Below, piece by piece: positions 31,614-40,257 of a stretch of DNA of 64,000 nt. Both the position numbers and the translations under genes were made by a program. The stretch is from Streptomyces thermodiastaticus (lineage in GTDB: Bacteria; Actinomycetota; Actinomycetes; Streptomycetales; Streptomycetaceae). How positions within the stretch are numbered: the stretch's first letter is position 1; every line of letters starts with the position of its first letter. The notes beneath the pieces are model-generated. The model worked only from the letters and a program-made list of their open reading frames with translations. It was not told where the DNA came from and ran no database searches. The stretch covers positions 62,001 to 126,000 of the forward strand of contig NZ_BNBV01000010.1 in the NCBI RefSeq assembly GCF_014656135.1. The letters run 5' to 3'.

Positions 31614-32930
31614 ATGACCGTTTCCTTGTACGAGGCCCAGCCGGCCGGGCGGCACGCGGCCGCCCCGGAGGGCGGGCTGCTGCGGCGGGTCTACGCACCC
31701 CGCGCCTGCGACGCGCTCGCCTACTCCATGGCGACCTACGCCATGCCGCTCGTCGTGCTGGCCTCCACCGGCTCGGCGTCCCTGACGGGGCTGGCCTTCG
31801 CCTTGGAGTGGATACCCCGGGTGGCCGCTTTCGGCGTCGCCGGCGCCCTGGTCGACCGCAGCGGCGCGGCCATCGTGTGCTTCCTCGCCTCGCTGGCCCG
31901 GGCCGTGCTGGTGGCCGGCGCGGCGGTGGCGCTCGTCCTGGTTCCGCCGGGCACCCTCGCGACCGTTCTCGTCATGGTGCTCGCGGCCGTGACCGGGGCT
32001 CTGACACAGTTCAGCTTCATCGCCAACGAAGCCGTCGGCGCCATCGTCAGCCGCCACAGCGACGGGCCCACCCACAAGGTGCAGTCGGTGCTGATCGGCA
32101 TCGATCAGACGGCCACCCTCATCGGACCGGCCCTGGGCGGTGTCCTGCTGCTCACCGGTCCGACATGGATGCTGGCGTGCCTGAGCCTGCTGTCCTTCCT
32201 GTCCGCCGGACTGGCCCTGCAGACCCCGTCGACTCCCCTGCGCGGCACGCGCCCCGGGGCCGCACGTCCGGGCGGCGGCCTGCGGGAGGGCTGGCAGACC
32301 CTGCGGTCCCTGCCGCCCCTGCGGCGGCTGGTGGCCGGTCTCGCCTGCTCCAACCTCATGCTGGGGCTGCTGCAGTCGGCCAGCCCCGTCCTCGTCGAGC
32401 ACCGTTTCGGGCGGTCCCCGGCCGCCGCCGGCGCCCTGTGGTCGGTGACCGCGGCCGCCACCCTCATCGCGGTCGCCTGCTGCCGGGCCGCCCTCGACCG
32501 GCTCGGCCTGTGGGGGGTCGGCATCATCAGCTCCACCGTCGCGGCAGCGGCCTGCCTCGCCGTGTCCGAGGCCCCGTCCTACTCCGGCTACACGGCCCTG
32601 GTGTCTCTGTTCGTGGCCGCGGACGGAGGCCTGACCATCGTCCTGCGCACCGTGCGCTCCCAGGTCATCCCGCCCGCGGCCTTCGGCACGACCCTGTCCC
32701 TGACCATCCTGCTGCTCCTGCTGCCCTACCCCCTGGCCGGCATCGTCCTCGCCGTCACCCCGGCCGCCCACCTCACCGACGCCCTGCGGGGCTGCGCCGT
32801 GCTGCAGGCACTGGCCCTGCTCATCACGTTCCTCCGGCTGCGCCACGACCCGGCTCTCCAGCGCGTGCCCCAAGGGCAGGAGGCGGGGCGAGAGGCGGGT
32901 CAGGAGGTGCCGGAGGGGGCGCGGCGTTAG
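31614..32930 (+). CDS. MFS transporter, exporter-like
   Basis: 438 residues with about 11-12 membrane helices (for example MPLVVLASTGSASLTGLAFA, LVAGAAVALVLVPPGTLATV, TLLLTG...). It resembles MFS_3/enterobactin-exporter-type carriers, with GALVDRSGAAIVCFLASLAR as the loop 2-3 motif and a Gln/Glu-rich cytosolic tail. The start at 31614 has only a weak GAAAG signal, and the open frame continues 57 codons upstream without family similarity. Substrate unknown; nothing nearby ties it to a biosynthetic cluster. Confidence 0.82.
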   Translation: MTVSLYEAQPAGRHAAAPEGGLLRRVYAPRACDALAYSMATYAMPLVVLASTGSASLTGLAFALEWIPRVAAFGVAGALVDRSGAAIVCFLASLARAVLVAGAAVALVLVPPGTLATVLVMVLAAVTGALTQFSFIANEAVGAIVSRHSDGPTHKVQSVLIGIDQTATLIGPALGGVLLLTGPTWMLACLSLLSFLSAGLALQTPSTPLRGTRPGAARPGGGLREGWQTLRSLPPLRRLVAGLACSNLMLGLLQSASPVLVEHRFGRSPAAAGALWSVTAAATLIAVACCRAALDRLGLWGVGIISSTVAAAACLAVSEAPSYSGYTALVSLFVAADGGLTIVLRTVRSQVIPPAAFGTTLSLTILLLLLPYPLAGIVLAVTPAAHLTDALRGCAVLQALALLITFLRLRHDPALQRVPQGQEAGREAGQEVPEGARR

Positions 32931-33232
32931 GGCTTCATCGCCTGCGGACGCGAGCGTCACGATGCACGAAGGTGCGGACGCGAGCGTCACGACGCACGGA
33001 GGAAGCCCGTCGGCCCGGAAGCCCGTCGACCCCGAGGCCTGCCCGGCCTCGCGGTCCTCCGTCTCCGCGGACCCCTCCTCCGGTCCCCTGCGGCTGCCGG
33101 ATGCCACGGCCCGCCGCAGGATCGGGCAAGAGCACAGGAGGATCGTTCTTTGTCCCTGTTCATCGGCGCGGTTGGCTGAACGTGTCACATTCCGTACGGA
33201 GCCTGGCTCCGCATGTGCAGGAGGCACGACTG
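32931..33232. other. 302-base gap with a tandem repeat
   Basis: Contains the 30-base tandem repeat described separately, then sequence with no supported ORF and an AGGAGG site serving the SDR gene at 33233. Confidence 0.5.
32943..33000. repeat. Tandem 30-base repeat with internal dyad
   Basis: Two copies (32943-32970 and 32973-33000) of a 28-base unit beginning TGCGGACGCGAGCGTCACGA, differing at three positions. Each copy contains the inverted repeat GACGC-GA-GCGTC. Placed right after the MFS stop codon: either a double hairpin terminator or a paired protein site. Confidence 0.6.
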
Positions 33233-33991
33233 ATGAAGGTAGCCGTCGTCACCGGTGGCAGCTCGGGCATCGGCCAGAGCGCGGCCCTGCAGCTCGCCCG
33301 GCGCGGGACCGGCGTCATCCTCACCTACAGTTCCAACGCGCGGGGCGCCGAGGACACCGTCAGCCGGATCGAGCAGCTGGGCGGCACCGCCGTGGCGCTT
33401 CCGCTCGACATCGGCGACACGACGGCCTTCCCCGCCTTCCGCGACGCCGTGGCCGGCGCACTGCGCGAGACGTTCCAGCGGGACAGCTTCGATCACCTGG
33501 TCAACAACGCGGGCTTCGCCGGCGAAGCGCTGATCGCGGACACCACGGAGCAGCAGTTCGACCGGCTTGCCGACGGCCTGTTCAAGGGGCCCTTCTTCCT
33601 CACGCGGACGCTGCTGCCCCTGCTGGCCGACGGCGGCGCCATCGTCAACCTGACCAGCAACTCCGCCCTGCGGCACGTCACCGCCCCCGGCTACTCCGTC
33701 TACGCCGCATGCAAAGGGGCCATGGCCGTCATGACCCGGTACATGGCCAAGGAGTTCAGCTCGCGCGGCATCCGCGTCAACTCCGTCGCACCCGGCGCCA
33801 CCCGCACCCGGTTCGCCGACGATGCCTTCGACAAGTATCCGGAGATCATTCCGGAGCTGGCGAAGACGTTTGCGCTCGGGCGGGTCGGCGAGCCGGACGA
33901 TGTCGGCGCCGTCATCGCCGTGCTCGTCTCCGACGAGGGACGGTGGATCACCGGACAGGACATCGAGGTCTCCGGCGGCCAGAACCTCTGA
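33233..33991 (+). CDS. SDR-family oxidoreductase
   Basis: 252 residues, FabG-like classical SDR: VVTGGSSGIGQSAALQLARR, HLVNNAGFAG, NLTSNSAL with YSVYAACKGA (Tyr-x-x-x-Lys), C-terminal GQDIEVSGGQNL. The Ser/Asn after beta-2 (LTYSSNARGA) fits NADP(H). AGGAGG nine bases upstream of the ATG. Followed after 94 bases by an AraC regulator on the same strand, which may control it. Confidence 0.88.
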   Translation: MKVAVVTGGSSGIGQSAALQLARRGTGVILTYSSNARGAEDTVSRIEQLGGTAVALPLDIGDTTAFPAFRDAVAGALRETFQRDSFDHLVNNAGFAGEALIADTTEQQFDRLADGLFKGPFFLTRTLLPLLADGGAIVNLTSNSALRHVTAPGYSVYAACKGAMAVMTRYMAKEFSSRGIRVNSVAPGATRTRFADDAFDKYPEIIPELAKTFALGRVGEPDDVGAVIAVLVSDEGRWITGQDIEVSGGQNL

Positions 33992-34085
33992 CCGGGGCGG
34001 GTTCGGCATGGGTGCGCGCGTGCTCGGACTCCGGGAGACTTCGCCGGAACCGCAGCAGCCCCGGCCCGGGTGCGAGACTGGCGCC

Positions 34086-34985
34086 ATGCTTCTCGATCAG
34101 ATGAGCGAGCTGCTGAGCCGCCATGCGCGCCCCGACCTGAAGACAGCCATCGAGGGCGTGCACGCGTGCCGGTTCGAGCGCACCGCGCCCCCGGTGGCCG
34201 GCATGTCGGGCACGGTCCTCGCGGTGATCGCCCAGGGCGGCAAGCGGCTGGCCTTGCATGATCGTCTGTACGACTACGGGCCGGGACAGTACCTCGTGAC
34301 CTCGGTCGACCTCCCCGTCACCGGACGGCCGATCGACACGGGCACGCCCACACTGGCGTTCGGCATGGTCCTCAGCCCCTCGGACATCGCCGGACTGCTG
34401 CTGGAGGCGGACCCGCGGGATCTTCCGGCACCGGCGCGGTCGGTGCCGCCCGGCATCGCGGTCACCGCCGCCCCGGCAGAGCTGCTCGACGCCATCGTCC
34501 GCCTGCTGCGTCTGCTGGACCGCCCCGCCGACCGCACAATCCTCGCCCCGCTGATCAAGAAGGAGATCCTGTGGCTGCTGCTGCGCGGCGAACAAGGAGC
34601 CATGATCCGGCAGCTCGGCCTCGCCGACAGCACGCTCGCCCACATCAGCCGCGCCGCCCGGTGGATCCGGGAGCACTATGCGGACAGCTTCCGCGTGGAG
34701 GACCTCGCCCGGCAAGCCGGCATGAGCGCCTCCACCTTCCACCGCAACTTCGCGACCGTGACCGGGATGAGCCCCATTCAGTTCCAGAAACAGGTGCGCC
34801 TGCAGGAGGCACGGCTGCTGCTCGCCGGCCGCCCCTCCGACATCACGGGCGTCGGCCACGCGGTGGGGTACCACAGCGCTTCGCAGTTCAGCCGTGAGTA
34901 CCGCCGCATGTTCGGCGTGGCCCCCAGCCAGGACTCCACTCGGCTGAGGGCCCTGCGCACGGCGTCCGCGCCCGCTCTTCCCTGA
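34086..34985 (+). CDS. AraC-family regulator
   Basis: 299 residues. N-terminal AraC_N cupin-like domain (about 10-165) and C-terminal pair of HTH motifs (about 195-290): FRVEDLARQAGMSASTFHRN and ITGVGHAVGYHSASQFSREY. This arrangement (AraC_N plus HTH_18) is common in regulators sensing small lipophilic molecules and often sits next to SDR or aldo-keto reductase genes, as here. The start has no strong ribosome-binding site; the much longer open frame upstream overlaps the SDR gene. Confidence 0.88.
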   Translation: MLLDQMSELLSRHARPDLKTAIEGVHACRFERTAPPVAGMSGTVLAVIAQGGKRLALHDRLYDYGPGQYLVTSVDLPVTGRPIDTGTPTLAFGMVLSPSDIAGLLLEADPRDLPAPARSVPPGIAVTAAPAELLDAIVRLLRLLDRPADRTILAPLIKKEILWLLLRGEQGAMIRQLGLADSTLAHISRAARWIREHYADSFRVEDLARQAGMSASTFHRNFATVTGMSPIQFQKQVRLQEARLLLAGRPSDITGVGHAVGYHSASQFSREYRRMFGVAPSQDSTRLRALRTASAPALP

Positions 34986-35040
34986 CACCGGAGGGGACAC
35001 GTCGGCCCGAGGGGACGGCGACGCAGATGCCGCGCCGAGC

Positions 35041-35165
35041 CGGACGGTGCCGGCCGGCATCGGCCGGCACCGTCCGGCTCGTCTGGCATCGGCCGGCTGG
35101 TCTGGCATCGGCCGGCTCGGTCGGCACCGTCCGGCTTCAGTCGGCTTTGATCAGCTCTGGTCGGC
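35041..35165. repeat. Degenerate ~20-base tandem repeats
   Basis: Words such as CTGGCATCGGCCGGCT recur every 19-20 bases (two near-exact units around 35082-35120), decaying toward TCGGCTTTGATCAGCTCTGG at the panD side. Between the convergent AraC and panD genes. Looks like slippage-expanded intergenic DNA; no hairpin-and-spacer organisation. Confidence 0.5.
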
Positions 35166-35184
35166 TGTGACCAACGCAGACGGG

Positions 35185-35604
35185 TCAGGCCGAGACGGCC
35201 TGCGGGCTGCGCTCCTGGCCACTGCCCGGCACCGGTGCGGACGCATCGTCCCCCAGGGCGACGATCCGGTTGGCGGCGTCGACATGCACGACCCGCGGCT
35301 TCAGCGCCCGCGCCTCGGCGTCGGTCACCTGGGCGTAGCTGATGATGATGACCAGGTCACCAGGGTGCGCGAGGTGGGCGGCGGCCCCGTTGATGCCGAT
35401 GACCCCCGACCCGCGCTCGCCCTCGATGACGTACGTCTCCAGCCGGGCACCATTGGTGATGTCGACGATGTGCACCAGCTCCCCGGGCAGCAGGTCGGCC
35501 GCGTCCATCAGGTCCGCGTCGATGGTGACGGACCCGACGTAGTGCAGGTCGGCCTGGGTGACCGTGGCGCGGTGGATCTTGGACTTGAACATTGTTCGCA
35601 ACAT
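35185..35604 (-). CDS. panD: Aspartate 1-decarboxylase
   Basis: 139 residues. [20 protein letters not shown], then [20 protein letters not shown] with the self-cleavage Gly-Ser that generates the pyruvoyl cofactor (Gly24-Ser25), and [40 protein letters not shown]. It makes beta-alanine from aspartate for pantothenate/CoA synthesis. Length is normal (126-140). GGGAG lies before the ATG; the frame runs on upstream into an IS5-like remnant, which is not part of PanD. Pantothenate partners panB and panC are not in the window. Confidence 0.96.
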   Translation of the reverse strand: MLRTMFKSKIHRATVTQADLHYVGSVTIDADLMDAADLLPGELVHIVDITNGARLETYVIEGERGSGVIGINGAAAHLAHPGDLVIIISYAQVTDAEARALKPRVVHVDAANRIVALGDDASAPVPGSGQERSPQAVSA

Positions 35605-35639
35605 CGGGGCACTCCCACAAGTAGGCTCCCTGCCTGCGT

Positions 35640-35889
35640 TTTTGCAGGTCAAGGGCTGTTTCGACACCCTACAACGAGTCGCATGTCCGGGCAGCTTCAG
35701 GTTCTTCCAGTTCTTCAGCCGTGACAGGGCGTGTTCCACGCGTGCTCGCGCCCGGCGATGGACGGCATTCTTCGCCTCTTGTCGCTGGCTGAGGTACGTC
35801 TGGCCCCGTCGCTTGCGGTGCGGGATGAACAGGCCGGTGCCCTGGTAGCCGCCATCGGCGATGGTCAGCGCACCACGGCAGACCTGCGG
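35640..35889 (-). pseudogene. IS5-family transposase fragment
   Basis: The minus-strand frame reads [20 protein letters not shown], then [20 protein letters not shown] and [17 protein letters not shown], the C-terminal third of DDE_Tnp_4/IS5 transposases, including the Glu of the DDE triad in [13 protein letters not shown]. No start codon, N-terminal domain or terminal inverted repeats. The fragment runs in frame into panD by chance. Debris of an old insertion. Confidence 0.75.
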
Positions 35890-35928
35890 CAACCACCGGG
35901 GGCTTCGTCGTGCTGCCCGGAGGAAACC

Positions 35929-36111
35929 GTGCCCACGTACGTGACACTCCCCCGCTTCGCCACCGGCCTCCAGCACCTCACCCGCGCCCAGCGCCAGCAC
36001 TTCCGCCGCGTCGTACGGGAAGCCTTCACCCCCGATCTACGCACCGAGCTGATCCGTCCCGCCCCGGGCATCAAGCGCGTCCGCTGCACCCCGGGCGTCT
36101 TCGACCGGTAG
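35929..36111 (+). pseudogene. Truncated RelE/ParE-like toxin gene remnant
   Basis: GTG with GGAGG five bases upstream starts 60 residues: [53 protein letters not shown]. This resembles the first half of short streptomycete proteins with a RelE-like beta-sheet (RVKRVQG...GVFEMTW type); the second half, where catalytic residues would lie, is cut off by a stop. No antitoxin is recognisable next to it. Family assignment from memory. Confidence 0.4.
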
Positions 36112-36512
36112 TGCCCGCACCGACCATGCCCCGCAAGCAGGTCGAAGTCGTCGACGGACACCTGTTCTCAACGCGCTCGGCACGCGCTGGCGGGTACGGC
36201 CGCCGCCGGGATGGGACGGTCGTGCTTCAGGCTCTCGGGCTCACATCAGGGCAGTACCAGACCCCGGCGGCAGGCCCCGGTCAGGGTGAGACGACGTCGG
36301 GCTGCCAGCGGTAGTTGGCGAGGACTTCACCCGTCAGCACCAACCACCCAGCAGACCCTGACCTCGCAGACCCTCCACCAGGTGCCGCATCGAAGTCGAG
36401 GCACGGAGGCGGGGAGACGCCAGCACGAGCACGACATACACCACCGGACGCGTGGCACGGCGCAGCCGTATGGTTGGCTGCGCCGCGCTGTGCCGGTTGA
36501 CGGTGCCGCGTT
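36112..36512. other. 401-base region, no supported gene
   Basis: Between the toxin-like remnant and the aldehyde dehydrogenase stop codon. A short minus-strand peptide ending GWLVLTGEVLANYRWQPDVV is protein-like and may be the end of another decayed gene, but nothing else supports it. Confidence 0.4.
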
Positions 36513-37949
36513 CTACAGCGGGTACTTCTGGTCGCGGTTGAGGGTGACCATCTGGACGGCGGTGAACTCCTTGATGGAGTCGGTGCCACCGAAGCGTCCG
36601 TAGCCGCTGTCCTTGACGCCGCCGTAGGGAGTCTGCGATTCGACGGCGATGGTGGGGCCATTGATGTGGACATTACCGGTGGCCCAGCGGGAGGTGAGTG
36701 CGAGTGCACCGGTGACGTCGCTGGTGAAGATCGAGCCGGAGAGACCGTACTCGGTGTCGTTGGCGATGGCGAGAGCGTGTTCGGCGTCGCGGGCGCGCAC
36801 GATGGAGGCGACCGGTCCGAAGGTCTCCTCACGGTAGATGCGCATCTCGGGTGTGACGTGGTCGAGGACCGCGGGACGCAGGAACGTACCGGTGCGTTCG
36901 CCGCCGGTGAGCAGGGTGGCGCCCTTGTCGACGGCGTCGTCGATGAGTGCGGTGACGGCGGCGGCCTGGGGTTCGCCGATGAGGCAGGCCACGTCGGTGC
37001 CGCCGTCCTCGCGGGGGTCGCCGACCCGCAGGGCGGCGGCGCGTTCGGCGAGGCGGCCGGCGAGTTCGTCGGCGATCGACTCGTGCGCGACGATGCGTCC
37101 CGCCGTCATGCAGACCTGGCCCTGGTACATGAAGCTGCTGAACACGGCGGCGTCGACCGCGGCGTCGAGGTCGGCGTCCTGGAGCACGATCATGGAGTTC
37201 TTGCCCCCGAGCTCCAGCAGCACCGGCTTGAGATGCCGGGCCGCGAGTTCGGCGACGATCCTGCCGACCTTCGTCGAACCGGTGAAGTTGACGTGACGCA
37301 CGGCGGGGTGCTCGACGAGGGCGGTGACGATGTCGGCGCCGTCGGCGGGGGCGTTGACGACGACGTTGACGACGCCCTCGGGGAAGCCGGCCTCGGCGAG
37401 GATCTCGCCGAACAGCAGGTGGGTGCCGGGGCTGAGTTCCGAGCCGCGCATGACGGCGGTGTTCCCACAGGCCAGCGGCACGGCGACGGAGCGTGACGCG
37501 AGGGAGATGGTGCCGTTCCACGGTACGATGCCGAGGGTGACGCCCAAGGGCCGGCGGATGGCCATGTTGAAGACGCCGGGCCGGTTGGACGGGATGATGT
37601 CGCCGCCGACCTGGGTGGTCAGCGAGGCGGCTTCGCGCAGGTTGTTGACGCCCATGATGATGTTGTGGCGCACCCATGCCTCGGTCGCGCCGACCTCGGC
37701 GGTCATCAGCCGCTGCACGTCGGGGATGCGCTGCTCGAGCAGGTCGGCGGCCCGGTTGAGCAGCCGGCGGCGCTCGGCCGGCGTGGTCTGCGACCAGGCG
37801 GGGAAAGCGGCGGCGGCCCGGTCGACGACGGCGGTCGCCTCGTCGACGGTCATGGCGGGCGATGTGCTGGCGACCTTTCCGGTGAGCGGCTCGATCCGCT
37901 CGAAGGTGGCGCGGTCCTGGCTCGTGCGGTGGGTTTCGGTGGCGGTCAT
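36513..37949 (-). CDS. Aldehyde dehydrogenase (benzaldehyde/salicylaldehyde type)
   Basis: 478 residues, NAD(P)-dependent ALDH: LGIVPWNGTISLASRSVAVP, HVNFTGSTKVGRIVAELAAR, LLELGGKNSMIVLQDADLDA (general-base Glu), MYQGQVCMTAGRIVAHESIA with catalytic Cys near residue 285, EETFGPVASIVRARD. The GQVCMT motif and N-terminal half resemble aromatic aldehyde and vanillin dehydrogenases. GGAGAAGG before the ATG. Last gene of a same-strand row (HXXEE protein, ABC-2-like protein, NmrA-like protein, ALDH) headed away from a MarR gene. Confidence 0.92.
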   Translation of the reverse strand: MTATETHRTSQDRATFERIEPLTGKVASTSPAMTVDEATAVVDRAAAAFPAWSQTTPAERRRLLNRAADLLEQRIPDVQRLMTAEVGATEAWVRHNIIMGVNNLREAASLTTQVGGDIIPSNRPGVFNMAIRRPLGVTLGIVPWNGTISLASRSVAVPLACGNTAVMRGSELSPGTHLLFGEILAEAGFPEGVVNVVVNAPADGADIVTALVEHPAVRHVNFTGSTKVGRIVAELAARHLKPVLLELGGKNSMIVLQDADLDAAVDAAVFSSFMYQGQVCMTAGRIVAHESIADELAGRLAERAAALRVGDPREDGGTDVACLIGEPQAAAVTALIDDAVDKGATLLTGGERTGTFLRPAVLDHVTPEMRIYREETFGPVASIVRARDAEHALAIANDTEYGLSGSIFTSDVTGALALTSRWATGNVHINGPTIAVESQTPYGGVKDSGYGRFGGTDSIKEFTAVQMVTLNRDQKYPL

Positions 37950-38039
37950 GGTCAGCCTTCTCCGGTGAGACTTGCGTTATCGGACGTGGTGAGGTGTTCG
38001 CAGCGGGCGCCTGTGCCAGGTGTGACGGCAGCGCCCCGC

Positions 38040-38876
38040 TCAGCCGAGTTCGCGGTGTGCGTACTGGGCGAGGGTGGTGGGTTCGCGATCGAGGAGCCAG
38101 CGCAGGACATTGGGGTTGCCGAGCAGCCCGTAGCGGTCGTAGTGCGTGGTCAGCCGGATGAAGCCGTCGACGGTGTAGTCGGGCGCTCCCTGCGGAAGCA
38201 TGTCGCGGACGTCGATCTGTTCGGCGCGCACCTCGGTACCGCTCGCCTCGGTGAGGACACGGGCGATCCCGTGGCCGGTGAGGGTGTCCGTGCCGCACAG
38301 TTCGTAGGTCGCCCAGAGATGCCTCGCGGGATCGGCGAGGACAGTCGCGGCGACCTCGCCCACGTCGGCCAGGTCGACGAAGGACAGCGGCCGGTCCAGG
38401 GAGTAGGGCTGCCGGAAGACGCCGGTCTTCACGCAGTCGGCCACGTCCACGTTCTGCATGTAGTGCATGGGCTGGAGGATCGTGAACGGCAGCCGCGAGG
38501 CCAGCAGATGGCGTTCGACGGCGAGCTTCGCCTGGTGGTTGAGCAGCGGCTCGATCTGCGGTTGGGTCACCGACATCAGGAGCACGTGCCCGACGCCCGC
38601 CTGCTTTGCGGCGTCGATGGCGTTCTGGCCCACGGTGGTCTCGCGAGGGTGCATCGGGGGGCCGATGTGGACCAGGGCGTTGCAGCCCTCCAACGCGCCG
38701 GCCAGCTCGTCGGGACGGGTCAGGTCGGCGACGACGGCCTCGCGGGCGCCGTAGGAACGGGCTTCTTCGAGACGGGCACCGGAGTGCACCAGGGCGCGCA
38801 CGTCGTGACCCGCGGCGGACAGCGCGCGCAGGACGTGCCGACCGGTGGTACCGGTGGCGGCGGTGATCGCGATCAT
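38040..38876 (-). CDS. NmrA-like NAD(P)-binding protein
   Basis: 278 residues, atypical SDR: IAITAATGTTGRHVLRALSA (TGxxG-xG-type loop), VADLTRPDELAGALEGCNAL, then FTILQPMHYMQNV and the C-terminal LWATYELCGTDTLTGHGIAR typical of NmrA/HSCARG quinone-reductase-like proteins. Lacks the canonical Tyr-Lys pair, so it may be a redox sensor or a reductase. Start at 38876 at the Rossmann fold; the longer open frame overlaps the next gene's 3' part. Confidence 0.86.
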   Translation of the reverse strand: MIAITAATGTTGRHVLRALSAAGHDVRALVHSGARLEEARSYGAREAVVADLTRPDELAGALEGCNALVHIGPPMHPRETTVGQNAIDAAKQAGVGHVLLMSVTQPQIEPLLNHQAKLAVERHLLASRLPFTILQPMHYMQNVDVADCVKTGVFRQPYSLDRPLSFVDLADVGEVAATVLADPARHLWATYELCGTDTLTGHGIARVLTEASGTEVRAEQIDVRDMLPQGAPDYTVDGFIRLTTHYDRYGLLGNPNVLRWLLDREPTTLAQYAHRELG

Positions 38877-39016
38877 GGACAAGCCTGCCTTCCTGGTGCT
38901 GATCAAGCGGTGTTGGGGCTGGCGTCCGCGGGCGGGCGCCCGGTCCTTCACGGGCCCGCAGACCTGTGCCGAGGGCCCCGACCTCTGGCTCCCGCGCGCT
39001 GCCGGCCGGCCCGTTG

Positions 39017-40060
39017 TCAGACCCCGGCGCGGGCCTTGTTCTCCGCCTCCGACTCCTTCTCCCTGTCCGTGTTCGCCGCGCGCAGGGCACCCCTGCTCCC
39101 CTTGCGGTCGGCGATGAGGAGGAGGCCCAGACCGCCCAGGACCCAGGCACCCAGGGTCAGAGCCGGAGTGGCGGCGCCGTTGCCGTCGAAGAAGGCGTTG
39201 GCGCGCAGCAGGCTGCCGGTCGCGCCCGGCGGCAGGATCTGGCCGAGGGTGGACCAGCCGGTGGGCAGCCAGTGCGGGCCGGTGCTGAGGGCGGACAGCG
39301 GGTTGCCCATGAGCATCATGACGGCGCTGCCGATGCCGATGCCGGCGAATCCCATCAGGGATTCCAGGCCGATGAACGTGGTGGCGAGGGCCGCCATCCC
39401 CAGGCTGAGACCGAGTGTGGTGAGGGCGAAGTTGCCGTCCACGGTACCGGTGGCGAACTGGAGGAACGCGGTGATCGCGGTACCGGCCACGAGGGAGAAG
39501 GCGATGACACCGGCCACACGCGTACGCAGCCCACGGTGTCCCGGGAAAAGACGGGTCAGGACGATGGCAGGGAACAGACTGCCGAGGATCATCGGCAGTG
39601 CCGCGGCGGAGAGTCCGGCACCGCGGGGGTCGTCCTGCGTGAAGGGGACGAGGTCGTGGACGGTCGTCGTGGCGTGCTGCCGCTCGGCGACGGCGTCCGC
39701 GACGGCGGTCAGCGCGGCGGTGGCCGAGGGGGCTCCCGCGGAGGCCGTGTAGAGCTCGATGCCGCCGTCGCTGACGACCAGGCCTCCGACGACGTCGCGG
39801 TCCTGGATCGCGGCGGTGAGGGCGGTGGTGTCCGGATAGGCGGTGACGTGCCACTGGTCGTCGTCAAGTGCCTTGTCGATACTGTGGGTCGCGGCCTGCG
39901 ACCCGGTGACACCGACGGGAACGGCGTGGGGACCGCTGTTGACGCTGGGCAGGGCGAAGGCGGTGAGCATCAGGGTCACCAGGGCGGCGAGCCCGACGAT
40001 GATCACCATGAGCCTGCGTGCGGTGCCGGGCGCGGGCCCGGGCATGGTCTGCGTGGACAT
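39017..40060 (-). CDS. ABC-2/YhgE-Pip-like membrane protein
   Basis: 347 residues. One N-terminal helix (LMVIIVGLAALVTLMLTAFA), an extracytoplasmic domain of about 130 residues (VPVGVTGSQAATHSIDKALD), then five helices in the C-terminal half (LPMILGSLFPAIVLTRLFPG, VAGVIAFSLVAGTAITAFLQ, LGMAALATTFIGLESLMGFA). This is the ABC-2 permease-like fold of YhgE/Pip proteins. No ATPase gene is adjacent. GGAAGGAAG precedes the ATG. Fits a MarR-controlled efflux or membrane-stress role. Confidence 0.8.
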   Translation of the reverse strand: MSTQTMPGPAPGTARRLMVIIVGLAALVTLMLTAFALPSVNSGPHAVPVGVTGSQAATHSIDKALDDDQWHVTAYPDTTALTAAIQDRDVVGGLVVSDGGIELYTASAGAPSATAALTAVADAVAERQHATTTVHDLVPFTQDDPRGAGLSAAALPMILGSLFPAIVLTRLFPGHRGLRTRVAGVIAFSLVAGTAITAFLQFATGTVDGNFALTTLGLSLGMAALATTFIGLESLMGFAGIGIGSAVMMLMGNPLSALSTGPHWLPTGWSTLGQILPPGATGSLLRANAFFDGNGAATPALTLGAWVLGGLGLLLIADRKGSRGALRAANTDREKESEAENKARAGV

Positions 40061-40257
40061 GGGTGGACTTCCTTCCGGCCCGCCGACCAGAAGGTGGGCC
40101 GAGGGCTTGTGCGTGGTGCCGGTGGTGCCGAAGAGGGCGGGCACAACCCGGCCCGCTGCGCTGCAGGGGCAGATGGCGGCTGGCCGGCTCGTCAGACGCT
40201 CACTGCCCGGTGCCGGGGAGGCCGGGGGCGTTCTCCGCCTCGTCGAGAGCTGGGCTC

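Noticed and set aside
35041..35165. Possible CRISPR array
   Set aside because: Units are contiguous and about 20 bases long with no unique spacers, and no cas genes are near.
36281..36832. 183-residue minus-strand ORF ending in GWLVLTGEVLANYRWQPDVV
   Set aside because: Most of it is a shadow of the aldehyde dehydrogenase; only the last 20 residues look protein-like, which is not enough for a gene call.
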